NCBI GenBank assembly: GCA_946623775.1
Contig: CAMORJ010000004.1
Span: forward strand, 1-42,843
Source of the DNA: an uncultured Bacillota bacterium
Lineage (GTDB): Bacteria; Bacillota_I; Bacilli_A; RFN20; CAG-826
Direction: 5' to 3'
Length of the DNA stretch: 42,843 nt
Made by a program: the position numbers and the translations under genes. Under the pieces are notes generated by a model that was given only the letters and a program-made list of their open reading frames with translations, was not told the DNA's origin and did not search any database. Below are positions 10,601-16,034 of the stretch, piece by piece (within the stretch, counting starts at the first letter, position 1; each line of letters starts with the position of its first letter).

Positions 10601-11567
10601 GCTGGGTCGAGAGAATGCCCTCGATGAGGTCGGGGATCAAATAGGAATTAAGCACGCTCCAGCGGATTCCTTCTTGACCCATATAGGAAAGCAAGCCGGA
10701 GTTGATGATGGTTTCGCCCACGTCGACGACGGAGGTCAGTTCGCTGACGATGCTGGTTTTAACCTCTTCGATTTGCGTTTCGGAAATGAATTTGACCAGT
10801 CGCGTATCAAGGGAATCCTCGCCGTTGAACACGGTCCAGGAGAAGAAGACTTTCGAGAAGATGGAGTTGGTGTAGGAATCCAAAACCGCGTACACCATCC
10901 CGACATATTCGTTTTTCTCCGCTTCGTCCGGATTGATTTTGAGGTGATTGGATAGCATGTTCACGAAGCTTGTGAACGGGGTGAGCAGCATCGCCAAAAT
11001 CGCTCCGCCCAAAAGCATTTCCTCAAACGCGGAGATGATACGCAGCTTCTTGATTTTGCGTTTTTCCTTGGGGATGAAGCGCTTGAAGATAAGGAACCAG
11101 AAGAACCAGCAGAGGAACTGCCCGATGGTCATGATGATCAGCCCGAAGACGAACAGCATGAAGATCTTGATGGTCGATATGGCCAAAGCGGATGCATAAT
11201 CCAGGATCGCGCTGGCATCGTCTTTGACGTTATAAGCGCGGAGCAAATCATTGAAAAAATCGGTCAATGAGCGGATGGGCGTGGTCCAATGGATCGTAAC
11301 GACCGACTCGCCAACGGAAACATCGACATCGGGAATATTGAAGGAGGAGAGATTGACGAACTCCACCACTGCGGTCAATTGATTGAGCAATAACAGCGAG
11401 CCCGCAATAAGCAGACCTAGGAAAATCAAACGGTAGGTGCCGTATTTCCAGCCGCGAATCAAACCGCGCAGGAAGCACAAAGCCAAAATCACGATCACGC
11501 CAATCAAAAGGCCAATCCAAACGTAATTGAGAATATTTAAAACTTGAGTGATGTCAAAAGATTCCAT
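4647..11567 (-). CDS. giant membrane-anchored repeat protein, CvpA-like head
   Basis: This is a 2306-residue protein of unknown function. About five hydrophobic segments lie in the first 205 residues (roughly 17-36, 46-66, 129-165 and 182-203). The stretch FLRGLIRGWKYGTYRLIFLG recalls the start of CvpA family membrane proteins, so a CvpA-like head is suggested. The remaining 2100 residues have no clear membrane helix, are rich in Asp and Ser, and repeat a loose helical module of the type LxxLL..LxxSxIF. Copies centre near residues 780, 852, 967, 1185, 1315, 1394, 1542, 1644 and 1787, often preceded by (S/N)xLD or SID. The start is placed at the ATG at 11567 because a CATAAT box lies exactly 6 nt upstream; the alternative ATG at 11573 would touch that box. 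It is coupled by TGATG to yigZ. Confidence 0.85.
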   Translation of the reverse strand: MESFDITQVLNILNYVWIGLLIGVIVILALCFLRGLIRGWKYGTYRLIFLGLLIAGSLLLLNQLTAVVEFVNLSSFNIPDVDVSVGESVVTIHWTTPIRSLTDFFNDLLRAYNVKDDASAILDYASALAISTIKIFMLFVFGLIIMTIGQFLCWFFWFLIFKRFIPKEKRKIKKLRIISAFEEMLLGGAILAMLLTPFTSFVNMLSNHLKINPDEAEKNEYVGMVYAVLDSYTNSIFSKVFFSWTVFNGEDSLDTRLVKFISETQIEEVKTSIVSELTSVVDVGETIINSGLLSYMGQEGIRWSVLNSYLIPDLIEGILSTQLMKVAIPVAVTFATNIEAVQDTLGDSTVEWLASTTVDWTGELGHIATLYRSLVDANVFDCVIDEVSKTPSFDFRQIYNMFSGPDAEQTYRAFHDGINAIDSDVFNHLIAGLITQFATKEGAVKDDDPATLELFDFLPLDENGAPVYEKIADMKWMNELSIIYDTLYSFFNLDAEETKEIFDALPEKTSMGRRNAKSPMAEGESSETDPGASFISDALRQKLIDFLLDHASEVPSCLIGQVDASGEPINIDETTGISKGPMNLLDSALIYNAMPSLVPFLEATMDGTMNMGDFDLSDAQETLTTGNMRKNFKREINAVLGVVSHIASTTAGKVFLRDPAAGEGVYFDPDGKLYEISPDLATAIIEGVERIDNSCLLTGILPTIAENVLTNNVDLASFGLETLDFHCENLGYELGKILRIAIDCPNVIHDLAGADLSSGIDSILDVLEQDQDEMVRLLDHLIDSKILNPGNNENFCKMINTMLGGLSNDFEEIKPEDLPAKMTRTYGPNGEILSRGETDAIVDALVDITSSGVIDSLSSLGSSSMADAIKVLQKLNFEKTFTDIGNSVVLRKITGSAFDSFLSPIIDAASIGLGEQVTFKNIQTAEQWANEGKAMDAIVNLSVNGIDLSHFDLFNDASQLFPLLKALAKSGIFMHEGTYYFPEYMYNKLLQNLTSWDTLKFFADDPDSTPDVSTLDLRKAATTQLYQDMVTDLPDKSDWVNDDAEIDRMSKVLGDIGEMGGLDALTNFNSESFPKLEATLNDLADSHALGRVVLYNGMHMAIKNLPSGSGEDSIDFSVADVEYLKTSSVPERKNEIANLMAALDVAYDPTYGIIRGGTLDFSTMNLTGLSVEYLLRPLMSTFKESHILSELNPGVDPDELSVFGQMMGMLVRKANIYDDVINTADINGEHHFDDTGHSDATLEGVIRDMSSAEWDVEIDVICDLITQLQASSFVDGSGNVSFDSLNSPVDYFGRDAATNAAKRTELAGVLNKLNDSKLLYRAVAVRLDSVFSASSASMIGTLDGDFLTYADPFYTSNGTDYLPYQQSELDRLVDVFASLSGLASTNAENIGSIDADALTDVLVEMSKSGIFNCTAQHDATYDEDFTYFQELMLRVIAVDAMENYLYLAESPKDQANAGLYNSFKTKVAYMVKTKFASRYNAPASQLEAQAALINGQNGSIRSVLETLTSPAVSDLISGGSTLDFASVSPGVLSQTLRALASCEIYRDCVPNALYSMAGSDAFEIEGIDLKRANYFYCYWVDEFGGFRGLSDPNWNTTVDLDEIDQVASLFYTIRKMKGKIGSSFDIGSIDAVSMRNLFLDLSNSIVFHNDGRMDPYIGNGAAHSWSGDEFSFSDLTVFEQIVYLVYDKSALAERAYSEAYDRALFKAHGANGYKEKLLLNIQARRANPNGWADEIDHLTCDGVHDDVGLINVLQLSGVISGGTANLDADTLTSLSPETMTSLMRSLNLCEVVRDSLPYSLKSLFAATGTGIGLDSYTTVDVPLSIYASSYETELINVGSSDALPYVRKINIQYTSSPNLTIYADKDEDGTFSASEAIDYATINNDTANKTIEVILDDVPYQTKVVSDVPVTFTGYGYDLASYRFSQEAFATNDSTVLFNLLESLYDDVGNEYYSFSGKGDDVLSAFIEGGHSTNGILGFFRGASMYRTFITDDYKATAAESDVTASEFAFYKIISIKPDFGLWATEAVSLGDNIGENAANKYERLTRLRNIWWANDFSVDDEANWFDQNIINAAALHVYNMYTPTISTVSDKASLNLLLADQSDKIAGVGNSLLGRSNPTLCGEITAGLIKNFYNAQLAMVNHFNGTIAGSAITGESGTRINLLRSADIPSTYDSNYALLRDDGATALPATMASELRVFHDLINKIVLSTEIPDETKNTILPSLDDASLESAADLFYLGTMYDFLMNSYFKVDGTNITDLPSPNLSAAHGYINAPMTVDAYTAEVTATPADIAALGGFYHAVASVF

Positions 11568-11573
11568 AGACAT

Positions 11574-11579
11574 ATTATG
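11574..11579 (-). promoter_or_regulatory. -10 box of the giant gene, leaderless type
   Basis: Minus-strand CATAAT is followed by ATGTCT and the ATG at 11567, a gap of 6 nt. TTGCGG lies 17 nt further upstream as a possible -35. No ribosome site is present. Confidence 0.6.
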
Positions 11580-11635
11580 CCTGTTTGCGCTTGCGCCCGC
11601 AACAAGGCATACACGTGGCGTGTGTGCTTAATTTA

Positions 11636-11666
11636 TTGCCTTGCCGTCGTTCTTCCGTGATAATAT
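11636..11666 (+). promoter_or_regulatory. promoter of the CPBP-TraX-trx unit
   Basis: TTGCCT at 11636 and GATAAT at 11659 are 17 nt apart. The ATG at 11674 is 9 nt after GATAAT, or 7 nt after the overlapping TAATAT, so the leader is absent or very short. The promoter is divergent from that of the giant gene. Confidence 0.55.
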
Positions 11667-11673
11667 CGGCGCT

Positions 11674-12561
11674 ATGAAATTCTACTTGTGGCGAAGCAAT
11701 TGCCCCTATTGCCATCAAATACACGATTCCACTTACTCCCGATGCCCGAATTGCAACGCGGATCAGCAGGACAAAGGCAAGCGTTTCTTCGACCAAATGC
11801 TGCACTGCAACATATTGAAGCAGCTTGGATTCCTTTTGTTGGCCTTGGTTGGATTGACCGCTTTGTCGACCATCGTCCAAAGCGTTCAGATGGTTCTTTA
11901 CAAGAACGACAATCCTTCTGCATCGGCCGATCAGATTAAGGAATTCCTGACTGCCGCCCCCAATCTTTTTGCCTCGAACTCGATCGCCTATGCCGTCCTT
12001 CTGACCGGTATGGGGCTGCTTCTATGGAAAGGCTGGAAGGAACTGCTTCCCTCCTTTAAAAACTGGAAAGCCTATGCATTCGGAGCCGCTGGCTTTGGCG
12101 CGATCATTCTCTTCAGCATGGTCTATAACACCGTGGTAAGTTCCATCTACGGCGCCATTGGACGCGAATTGCCATCCACCAATAACAATCAATCCTTAAT
12201 AAATGAGATGATTCTTTGGCAGCCCGTCGCATGCCTTATCGTGTTTGGCCTAATCGGTCCGATGACCGAGGAATTCGCATACAGGGTTGGCCTATTTGGG
12301 GCCGCGACCAGGTTTGGGAAAGTGTTCGGATACATCATCACGGCCATCGTTTTCGCCAGCATCCATTTCGATTTCGGCGCTTTCTCCGATCCCGATGCAT
12401 TGGAGCCTGAGCTGATCGCTTTGCCTTCGTACATATTCTCAGGCTTGGCTTTTAGCTTCCTTTATCAGAAATTTGGATTCGCCGCGAGCTTTGCGGCGCA
12501 CGCGACGAACAACGTCTTCTCGATCGTTGTTAATTACATGCAGATGACCAGACCACAATGA
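11674..12561 (+). CDS. zinc-ribbon CPBP family intramembrane metalloprotease
   Basis: The 295-residue protein starts with a zinc ribbon (CPYCHQ and CPNCNA, two CxxC pairs at about residues 10-31). Several membrane helices follow. The CPBP/Abi motifs are present: the EEFAYR motif near residue 208, FASIHFDFGAF near 228, and HATNNVFS near 276, supplying the expected Glu, Glu, Arg, His and His/Asn active-site residues. CPBP proteases relate to CAAX prenyl endopeptidase Rce1; in bacteria they act in the membrane on peptides or as accessory maturation factors, but no substrate is evident here. The ATG at 11674 is preferred over a TTG at 11641 because the promoter lies between them. Its TGA overlaps the TraX ATG as ATGA. 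Confidence 0.9.
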   Translation: MKFYLWRSNCPYCHQIHDSTYSRCPNCNADQQDKGKRFFDQMLHCNILKQLGFLLLALVGLTALSTIVQSVQMVLYKNDNPSASADQIKEFLTAAPNLFASNSIAYAVLLTGMGLLLWKGWKELLPSFKNWKAYAFGAAGFGAIILFSMVYNTVVSSIYGAIGRELPSTNNNQSLINEMILWQPVACLIVFGLIGPMTEEFAYRVGLFGAATRFGKVFGYIITAIVFASIHFDFGAFSDPDALEPELIALPSYIFSGLAFSFLYQKFGFAASFAAHATNNVFSIVVNYMQMTRPQ

Positions 12562-13475
12562 ACGAACGAACCGGCTTTAGAATCCTTCCTTCCTTCGCGC
12601 TGAAAATCATTGCGATTCTTTTCATGACGTTAGACCACGTCGGCCTATTTTTGATGTCCTATAGCCGCAACCCGGATTACATCGGTTTGAATCAGCCCGG
12701 ATACTGGATGCGCTGCTTCGGAAGAATCGCCCTCCCGCTATTCCTTTTCATGCTTGCAGAAGGCATGAGGCACACGCATTCGAAATGGAAATACATCGGA
12801 AGGCTTGGCGCGATATGCTTGCCGATCCTTCTGGCGCAGATCATCGACAAATACGCTTTAGGCAGTTTGATTGGATTCGGCGAATTCAGCAATATCTTCA
12901 TAGATTTATGCCTTGGCGCCCTTACTTTGGCATTGCTGCAGGAGAAAGGCTTAAGAAAGTTGTATGCCCTTATCCCCATCGCATATGTCGGCTTGAGTTA
13001 CGGCGTAACGATTTTCGAACGTTACAATGACCTCAGCGTCGTTTGGCTTCCCGAGATGATTCGCTCCCCCTATGGCATGTATGGGTTGCTTCTCGTCATC
13101 GCGTTCTACTACTCCTCCGACATCGTTTATCTGATTGCGAAAAGCACCATTAACGAAATGGGCATTTCCAGGGATGAATTTGAAAAAGGACAGGGACGTG
13201 GACCGATTAACGCCCTTAGCGGCTCTTTCTTATTCCTCATCAATCTCGCCTTCTGGGGACTGAGTTTGATTTCCGTGGGGAAGGCTAATCTGCATCCTTG
13301 GGACGACCTCATGATGTCCGTTCAGGCGTGGTCGATCTTGGCCATTCCTTTCATCCTTATGTATAACGGCAAGCGCGGATACGATTCAAAGCCATTCCGG
13401 ATCGTGACCTATTTATATTTCGTGGTGCATCTTGTTATTATTTTCGCGGTATTCCGTTTATCATTTGGTTATTGA
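12558..13475 (+). CDS. TraX family membrane protein
   Basis: The 305-residue polytopic membrane protein matches the TraX family, named after the F-pilin N-acetyltransferase and related to membrane acyltransferases. The N-terminal KIIAILFMTLDHVGLFL is the characteristic motif, followed by RCFGRIALPLFLFMLAEGM and a conserved HTHSKWKYIGRLG. About eight hydrophobic segments are visible. No conjugation genes are near, so pilin acetylation is unlikely; chromosomal homologues in Bacillota are common and not well characterised. It overlaps the CPBP gene by 4 nt and is followed 14 nt later by trx, forming a three-gene operon. Confidence 0.9.
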   Translation: MNERTGFRILPSFALKIIAILFMTLDHVGLFLMSYSRNPDYIGLNQPGYWMRCFGRIALPLFLFMLAEGMRHTHSKWKYIGRLGAICLPILLAQIIDKYALGSLIGFGEFSNIFIDLCLGALTLALLQEKGLRKLYALIPIAYVGLSYGVTIFERYNDLSVVWLPEMIRSPYGMYGLLLVIAFYYSSDIVYLIAKSTINEMGISRDEFEKGQGRGPINALSGSFLFLINLAFWGLSLISVGKANLHPWDDLMMSVQAWSILAIPFILMYNGKRGYDSKPFRIVTYLYFVVHLVIIFAVFRLSFGY

Positions 13476-13489
13476 AAGGAGATTCAACC

Positions 13490-13798
13490 ATGGAAATCAA
13501 TATCGAATCCAAAGAGCAATTCCTATCCGAAATCAAATCCCCTCGCGTCCTTGTCGACTTCTACGCCACCTGGTGCGGCCCTTGCAAGATGCTAAGCCCG
13601 ATCATCAGCCAAGTCGCAGAAGAGCATCCTGAAATCAAAGTCCTTCGCATCGACGTCGACGAAGTCCAGGAAATCGCGGCGGAGTACAACATCTTCTCGA
13701 TTCCCACCCTCTACTATTTCGAAAACGGCGAAGTCGTTCGCAATGGCGTCGGCTTCATGCCTAAGCCCAACGTCCTCCGCCTTTGCGGAATCGAATAA
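13490..13798 (+). CDS. trxA: thioredoxin
   Basis: This 102-residue single-domain thioredoxin reduces protein disulfides in the cytoplasm. It has the active site FYATWCGPCKM at about residues 22-32 and the cis-proline loop FSIPTLYYFENGE. There is no signal peptide. The start at 13490 follows a strong AAAGGAGA ribosome site at 13475, which overlaps the end of the TraX gene. The tail is a few residues shorter than E. coli thioredoxin. A terminator follows directly. Paralogues may exist elsewhere, so the gene symbol is by family. Confidence 0.93.
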   Translation: MEINIESKEQFLSEIKSPRVLVDFYATWCGPCKMLSPIISQVAEEHPEIKVLRIDVDEVQEIAAEYNIFSIPTLYYFENGEVVRNGVGFMPKPNVLRLCGIE

Positions 13799-13809
13799 GG
13801 AATAATCAA

Positions 13810-13843
13810 GACAGCCATCGTCCCAATCGGTGACTGTTTTTTC
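13810..13843 (+). terminator. terminator of the CPBP-TraX-trx operon
   Basis: ACAGCCATCG pairs with CGGTGACTGT with one mismatch around a 7-nt loop, followed by six T residues. It starts 12 nt after the trx stop. Confidence 0.8.
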
Positions 13844-13864
13844 TTACTATTTGTATGAAAAACC

Positions 13865-13894
13865 TTTGTATTGCGCATAATCATGTGCTATATT
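13865..13894 (+). promoter_or_regulatory. promoter of the tRNA pair
   Basis: TTGTAT at 13865 and TATATT at 13889 are separated by 18 nt, with a TGC extended -10 element. The first tRNA begins 11 nt after the -10. Confidence 0.5.
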
Positions 13895-13905
13895 TAGCCC
13901 CGCTC

Positions 13906-13980
13906 GGACCATTGGTCTAACGGTTATGATGCATCCCTGTCACGGATGAGACAGGAGTTCGACTCTCCTATGGTCCGCCA
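13906..13980 (+). tRNA. tRNA-Asp (anticodon GTC)
   Basis: The acceptor arms GGACCAT and ATGGTCC pair, with discriminator G and an encoded CCA. The anticodon arm is CATCC, loop CTGTCAC, GGATG, giving GTC. The T arm holds GTTCGACTC. It is 75 nt long and ends 5 nt before the next tRNA. Confidence 0.97.
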
Positions 13981-13985
13981 AGCAC

Positions 13986-14059
13986 GCAGGTGTAGTTCAG
14001 TGGTAGAACTCCAGCCTTCCAAGCTGGTCATGCGGGTTCGATTCCCGTCGCCTGCTCCA
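13986..14059 (+). tRNA. tRNA-Gly (anticodon TCC)
   Basis: The acceptor arms GCAGGTG and CGCCTGC pair, with discriminator T and an encoded CCA. The anticodon arm is CCAGC, loop CTTCCAA, GCTGG, giving TCC. The T arm holds GTTCGATTC. It is cotranscribed with tRNA-Asp. Confidence 0.97.
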
Positions 14060-14069
14060 GCGAAATCAT

Positions 14070-14095
14070 CGCCCCGCCGCAATCGGGGCGTTTTT
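14070..14095 (+). terminator. terminator of the tRNA pair
   Basis: CGCCCC and GGGGCG form a stem around a 9-nt loop, followed by five T residues, 10 nt after the tRNA-Gly CCA. Confidence 0.85.
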
Positions 14096-14120
14096 CAATC
14101 TCAAGGGCGACTGACGGTCT

Positions 14121-14126
14121 TATAAT
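14121..14126 (+). promoter_or_regulatory. -10 box of tag, leaderless type
   Basis: TATAAT is followed by ATTCGC and the ATG at 14133, a gap of 6 nt. No ribosome site and no good -35 are seen. Confidence 0.6.
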
Positions 14127-14132
14127 ATTCGC

Positions 14133-14699
14133 ATGTCGGAATTCTGCTTTGGACCAAACCCCAGCCCCTTGATGAGGCAATACCACGACGAAGTATGGGG
14201 AAAGCCATGCCACGATGATCCCACCCTTTTCAAAATGCTGATTTTGGAATGCTTCCAAGCCGGGCTAAGCTGGGAAATCGTTTTAAGCAAGCAAGAAGCC
14301 ATCGGCGCCGCCTTGAAAGGCTTCGACATCGAAGAAGTCGCCAACCTTTCGGAAGATGATTTCGAAGCGGGATTATTAATTCCGGGGATGATCAAAAACC
14401 GCAGGAAGATGGCGGCCGCCGTCAATAACGCGCGGCGCTTCATGCAGATACAGCAGGAGTTCGGATCGTTTGATAATTACATCTGGCATTTCACGGGCGG
14501 AGAAGTCATCGACCATTATTTGATGGATTATAAATGCATGCCGGCCCACGATGACCTTTCCGACGACGTTTCCGCATCACTCAAAGAACGCGGATTCCAA
14601 TTTGTCGGCACCGTTATCGTTTATTCCTATTTGCAAGCAATCGGGGTCATCAACGACCATCTGATAACATGCCCAACGAGGAGGAGCAACAATGAATAA
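14133..14699 (+). CDS. tag: DNA-3-methyladenine glycosylase I
   Basis: The 188-residue enzyme excises 3-methyladenine from alkylated DNA, starting base excision repair. It shows the family core MRQYHDEVWGKPCHDD, then LECFQAGLSWEIVLSKQ. The zinc site is intact: Cys5 and His18 at the N-terminus, and the His and Cys of INDHLITCP at the C-terminus. The catalytic Glu is in the LECFQAGLSW helix. Length is normal. The mRNA is probably leaderless (TATAAT 6 nt before the ATG). The last 8 nt overlap the start of rdgB, so the two are one operon linking base-excision repair with nucleotide-pool cleaning. Confidence 0.96.
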   Translation: MSEFCFGPNPSPLMRQYHDEVWGKPCHDDPTLFKMLILECFQAGLSWEIVLSKQEAIGAALKGFDIEEVANLSEDDFEAGLLIPGMIKNRRKMAAAVNNARRFMQIQQEFGSFDNYIWHFTGGEVIDHYLMDYKCMPAHDDLSDDVSASLKERGFQFVGTVIVYSYLQAIGVINDHLITCPTRRSNNE

Positions 14700-15282
14700 G
14701 CCCATCGCATTAGCCACGAACAACAAAGGAAAGCTCGCTGAATACCGCGCCATTTTAGCGCCCATGGGATTCGTTATCTTTTCGCCTGCCGACCTGAATA
14801 TAGAATCTGAACCAGATGAGACCGGCGCCAATTACAGAGAGAATAGCTACATCAAAGCAAAAGCCTTGGCGGCAAAAGTAAACATGCCCGTCATCGCCGA
14901 TGACTCCGGCCTTGAAGTGATGGCCCTCGACGGATTCCCCGGCTTGCATAGCAGCAGATTCGCGTCTGAATGCGGGACTTATCCGAAAGCATACGAAGAG
15001 TTAAACCGCAGGCTGGGGGACAACCCCAATCGAGACGCTCGCTTCGTGTGCTGCATTTGCTATCTTGAAACACCCGAATCCAAGCCTCTCTACTTCGAGG
15101 GAATCTGTCCCGGAAAACTTCTAAAGCAAGCACATGGGTCCAACGGTTTTGGTTTTGACCCCATCTTCCACTCCTCTGAGATCGATAAAGACTTAGGTGT
15201 TGCGGAGGAAGACGAAAAGAACAAAATCTCCCATAGAGGGAAGGCGATTAAGAAGCTAGAGATTTATTTGGCTATCCAATAA
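14692..15282 (+). CDS. rdgB: XTP/dITP pyrophosphatase (RdgB/HAM1 family)
   Basis: The 196-residue protein hydrolyses non-canonical purine nucleoside triphosphates such as XTP and ITP to monophosphates, keeping them out of DNA. Signatures are ALATNNKGKLAEYRAIL at the N-terminus, ADDSGLEVMALDGFPGLHS near residues 66-84, the substrate loop GSNGFGFDPIF near residue 149, and SHRGKAIKKL at the C-terminus. A GAGGAG ribosome site lies 8-14 nt before the ATG inside tag. The gene converges with the next minus-strand gene and the two overlap by 11 nt at their 3' ends; no separate terminator is seen there. Confidence 0.97.
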   Translation: MNKPIALATNNKGKLAEYRAILAPMGFVIFSPADLNIESEPDETGANYRENSYIKAKALAAKVNMPVIADDSGLEVMALDGFPGLHSSRFASECGTYPKAYEELNRRLGDNPNRDARFVCCICYLETPESKPLYFEGICPGKLLKQAHGSNGFGFDPIFHSSEIDKDLGVAEEDEKNKISHRGKAIKKLEIYLAIQ

Positions 15283-15940
15283 GGCCGAACACGATTCCGC
15301 AGAAAATAAGGACCTGAGCGCCCAAATAGGTAAGCATGATATAGAAATCGCGCCTTTTGATATCCTTTTTGAACATGGTGTATCCCAATATGCTATCGGA
15401 CAAAAGGAACATAAGCGCGCCACCAAGGGCCAAGAAGAACAAACCTTGATGGCCATTGACGAGCAAGAAGATGCTCACGAGGGTATCGCTTGTCAAAGCG
15501 GCGAAATACAAAGCCATCCCGATTCCCAAATATACTTTCTTGACGATTTTCAGCGACAAAGGAATCATGGCGAGGAATAGAACATAGTAGCAGCCAAGGG
15601 CGATGTAATATCCGATTTCAAGCGGGCCGGCAAGCGTTAGCATCGACGCGATGAACAAAGCATGGTTCACCATGAAGAACATGGCGCCAAGCAAAAGCAA
15701 CACGCCTCTATCCTTTTTCCGAAGCAGGAATGCATCGCCGATCGCGCCGCAAATCAAAGCGATTCCAAGCATCGGGACGTTGGGAAAGCCTACAAACGCC
15801 GCAACCGCAAGGAACACAAGAGGGAAGCATTTGGTGATGGCGCGCACTTTTTCGTTTTCCAAAAAGCAAAACGCCAAATGCACAAAAGAGCTTATTGCGA
15901 ACAATGCTATAAAAACATAGAAGGCAATGGGGTTTGTCAT
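15272..15940 (-). CDS. YhhN/TMEM86-like lysoplasmalogenase
   Basis: The 222-residue polytopic protein has about seven to eight hydrophobic segments across its length. The layout and motifs such as IALICGAIGDAFLL and GGALMFLLSDSILGY, each with a conserved Asp in a membrane segment, fit the YhhN family, whose members cleave the vinyl-ether bond of lysoplasmalogens. Plasmalogens occur in several anaerobic Bacillota, so the activity is plausible, but the assignment is by pattern. A TATACT box lies 14 nt upstream of the ATG, giving a short leader with only a weak GAAAAG ribosome site. The 3' end overlaps rdgB by 11 nt. Confidence 0.75.
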   Translation of the reverse strand: MTNPIAFYVFIALFAISSFVHLAFCFLENEKVRAITKCFPLVFLAVAAFVGFPNVPMLGIALICGAIGDAFLLRKKDRGVLLLLGAMFFMVNHALFIASMLTLAGPLEIGYYIALGCYYVLFLAMIPLSLKIVKKVYLGIGMALYFAALTSDTLVSIFLLVNGHQGLFFLALGGALMFLLSDSILGYTMFKKDIKRRDFYIMLTYLGAQVLIFCGIVFGLIG

Positions 15941-15984
15941 CTTTTCTGCTTATTAGTATACGGCATGCATGTGCATATAAAAAG

Positions 15985-16014
15985 ATGACGCTTTTCATAA
16001 CTAAGGGCTACAAT
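15985..16014 (+). promoter_or_regulatory. promoter of the MFS transporter gene
   Basis: ATGACG at 15985 and TACAAT at 16009 are 18 nt apart. Transcription would begin just before the GGAGG ribosome site at 16022, leaving a leader of about 14 nt. Confidence 0.55.
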
Positions 16015-16034
16015 TACCGGTGGAGGCGTCAGAA

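Noticed and set aside
12558-13475. TraX as sign of a conjugative element
   Set aside because: No relaxase, type IV secretion or pilin gene is in the window, and chromosomal TraX homologues are common.
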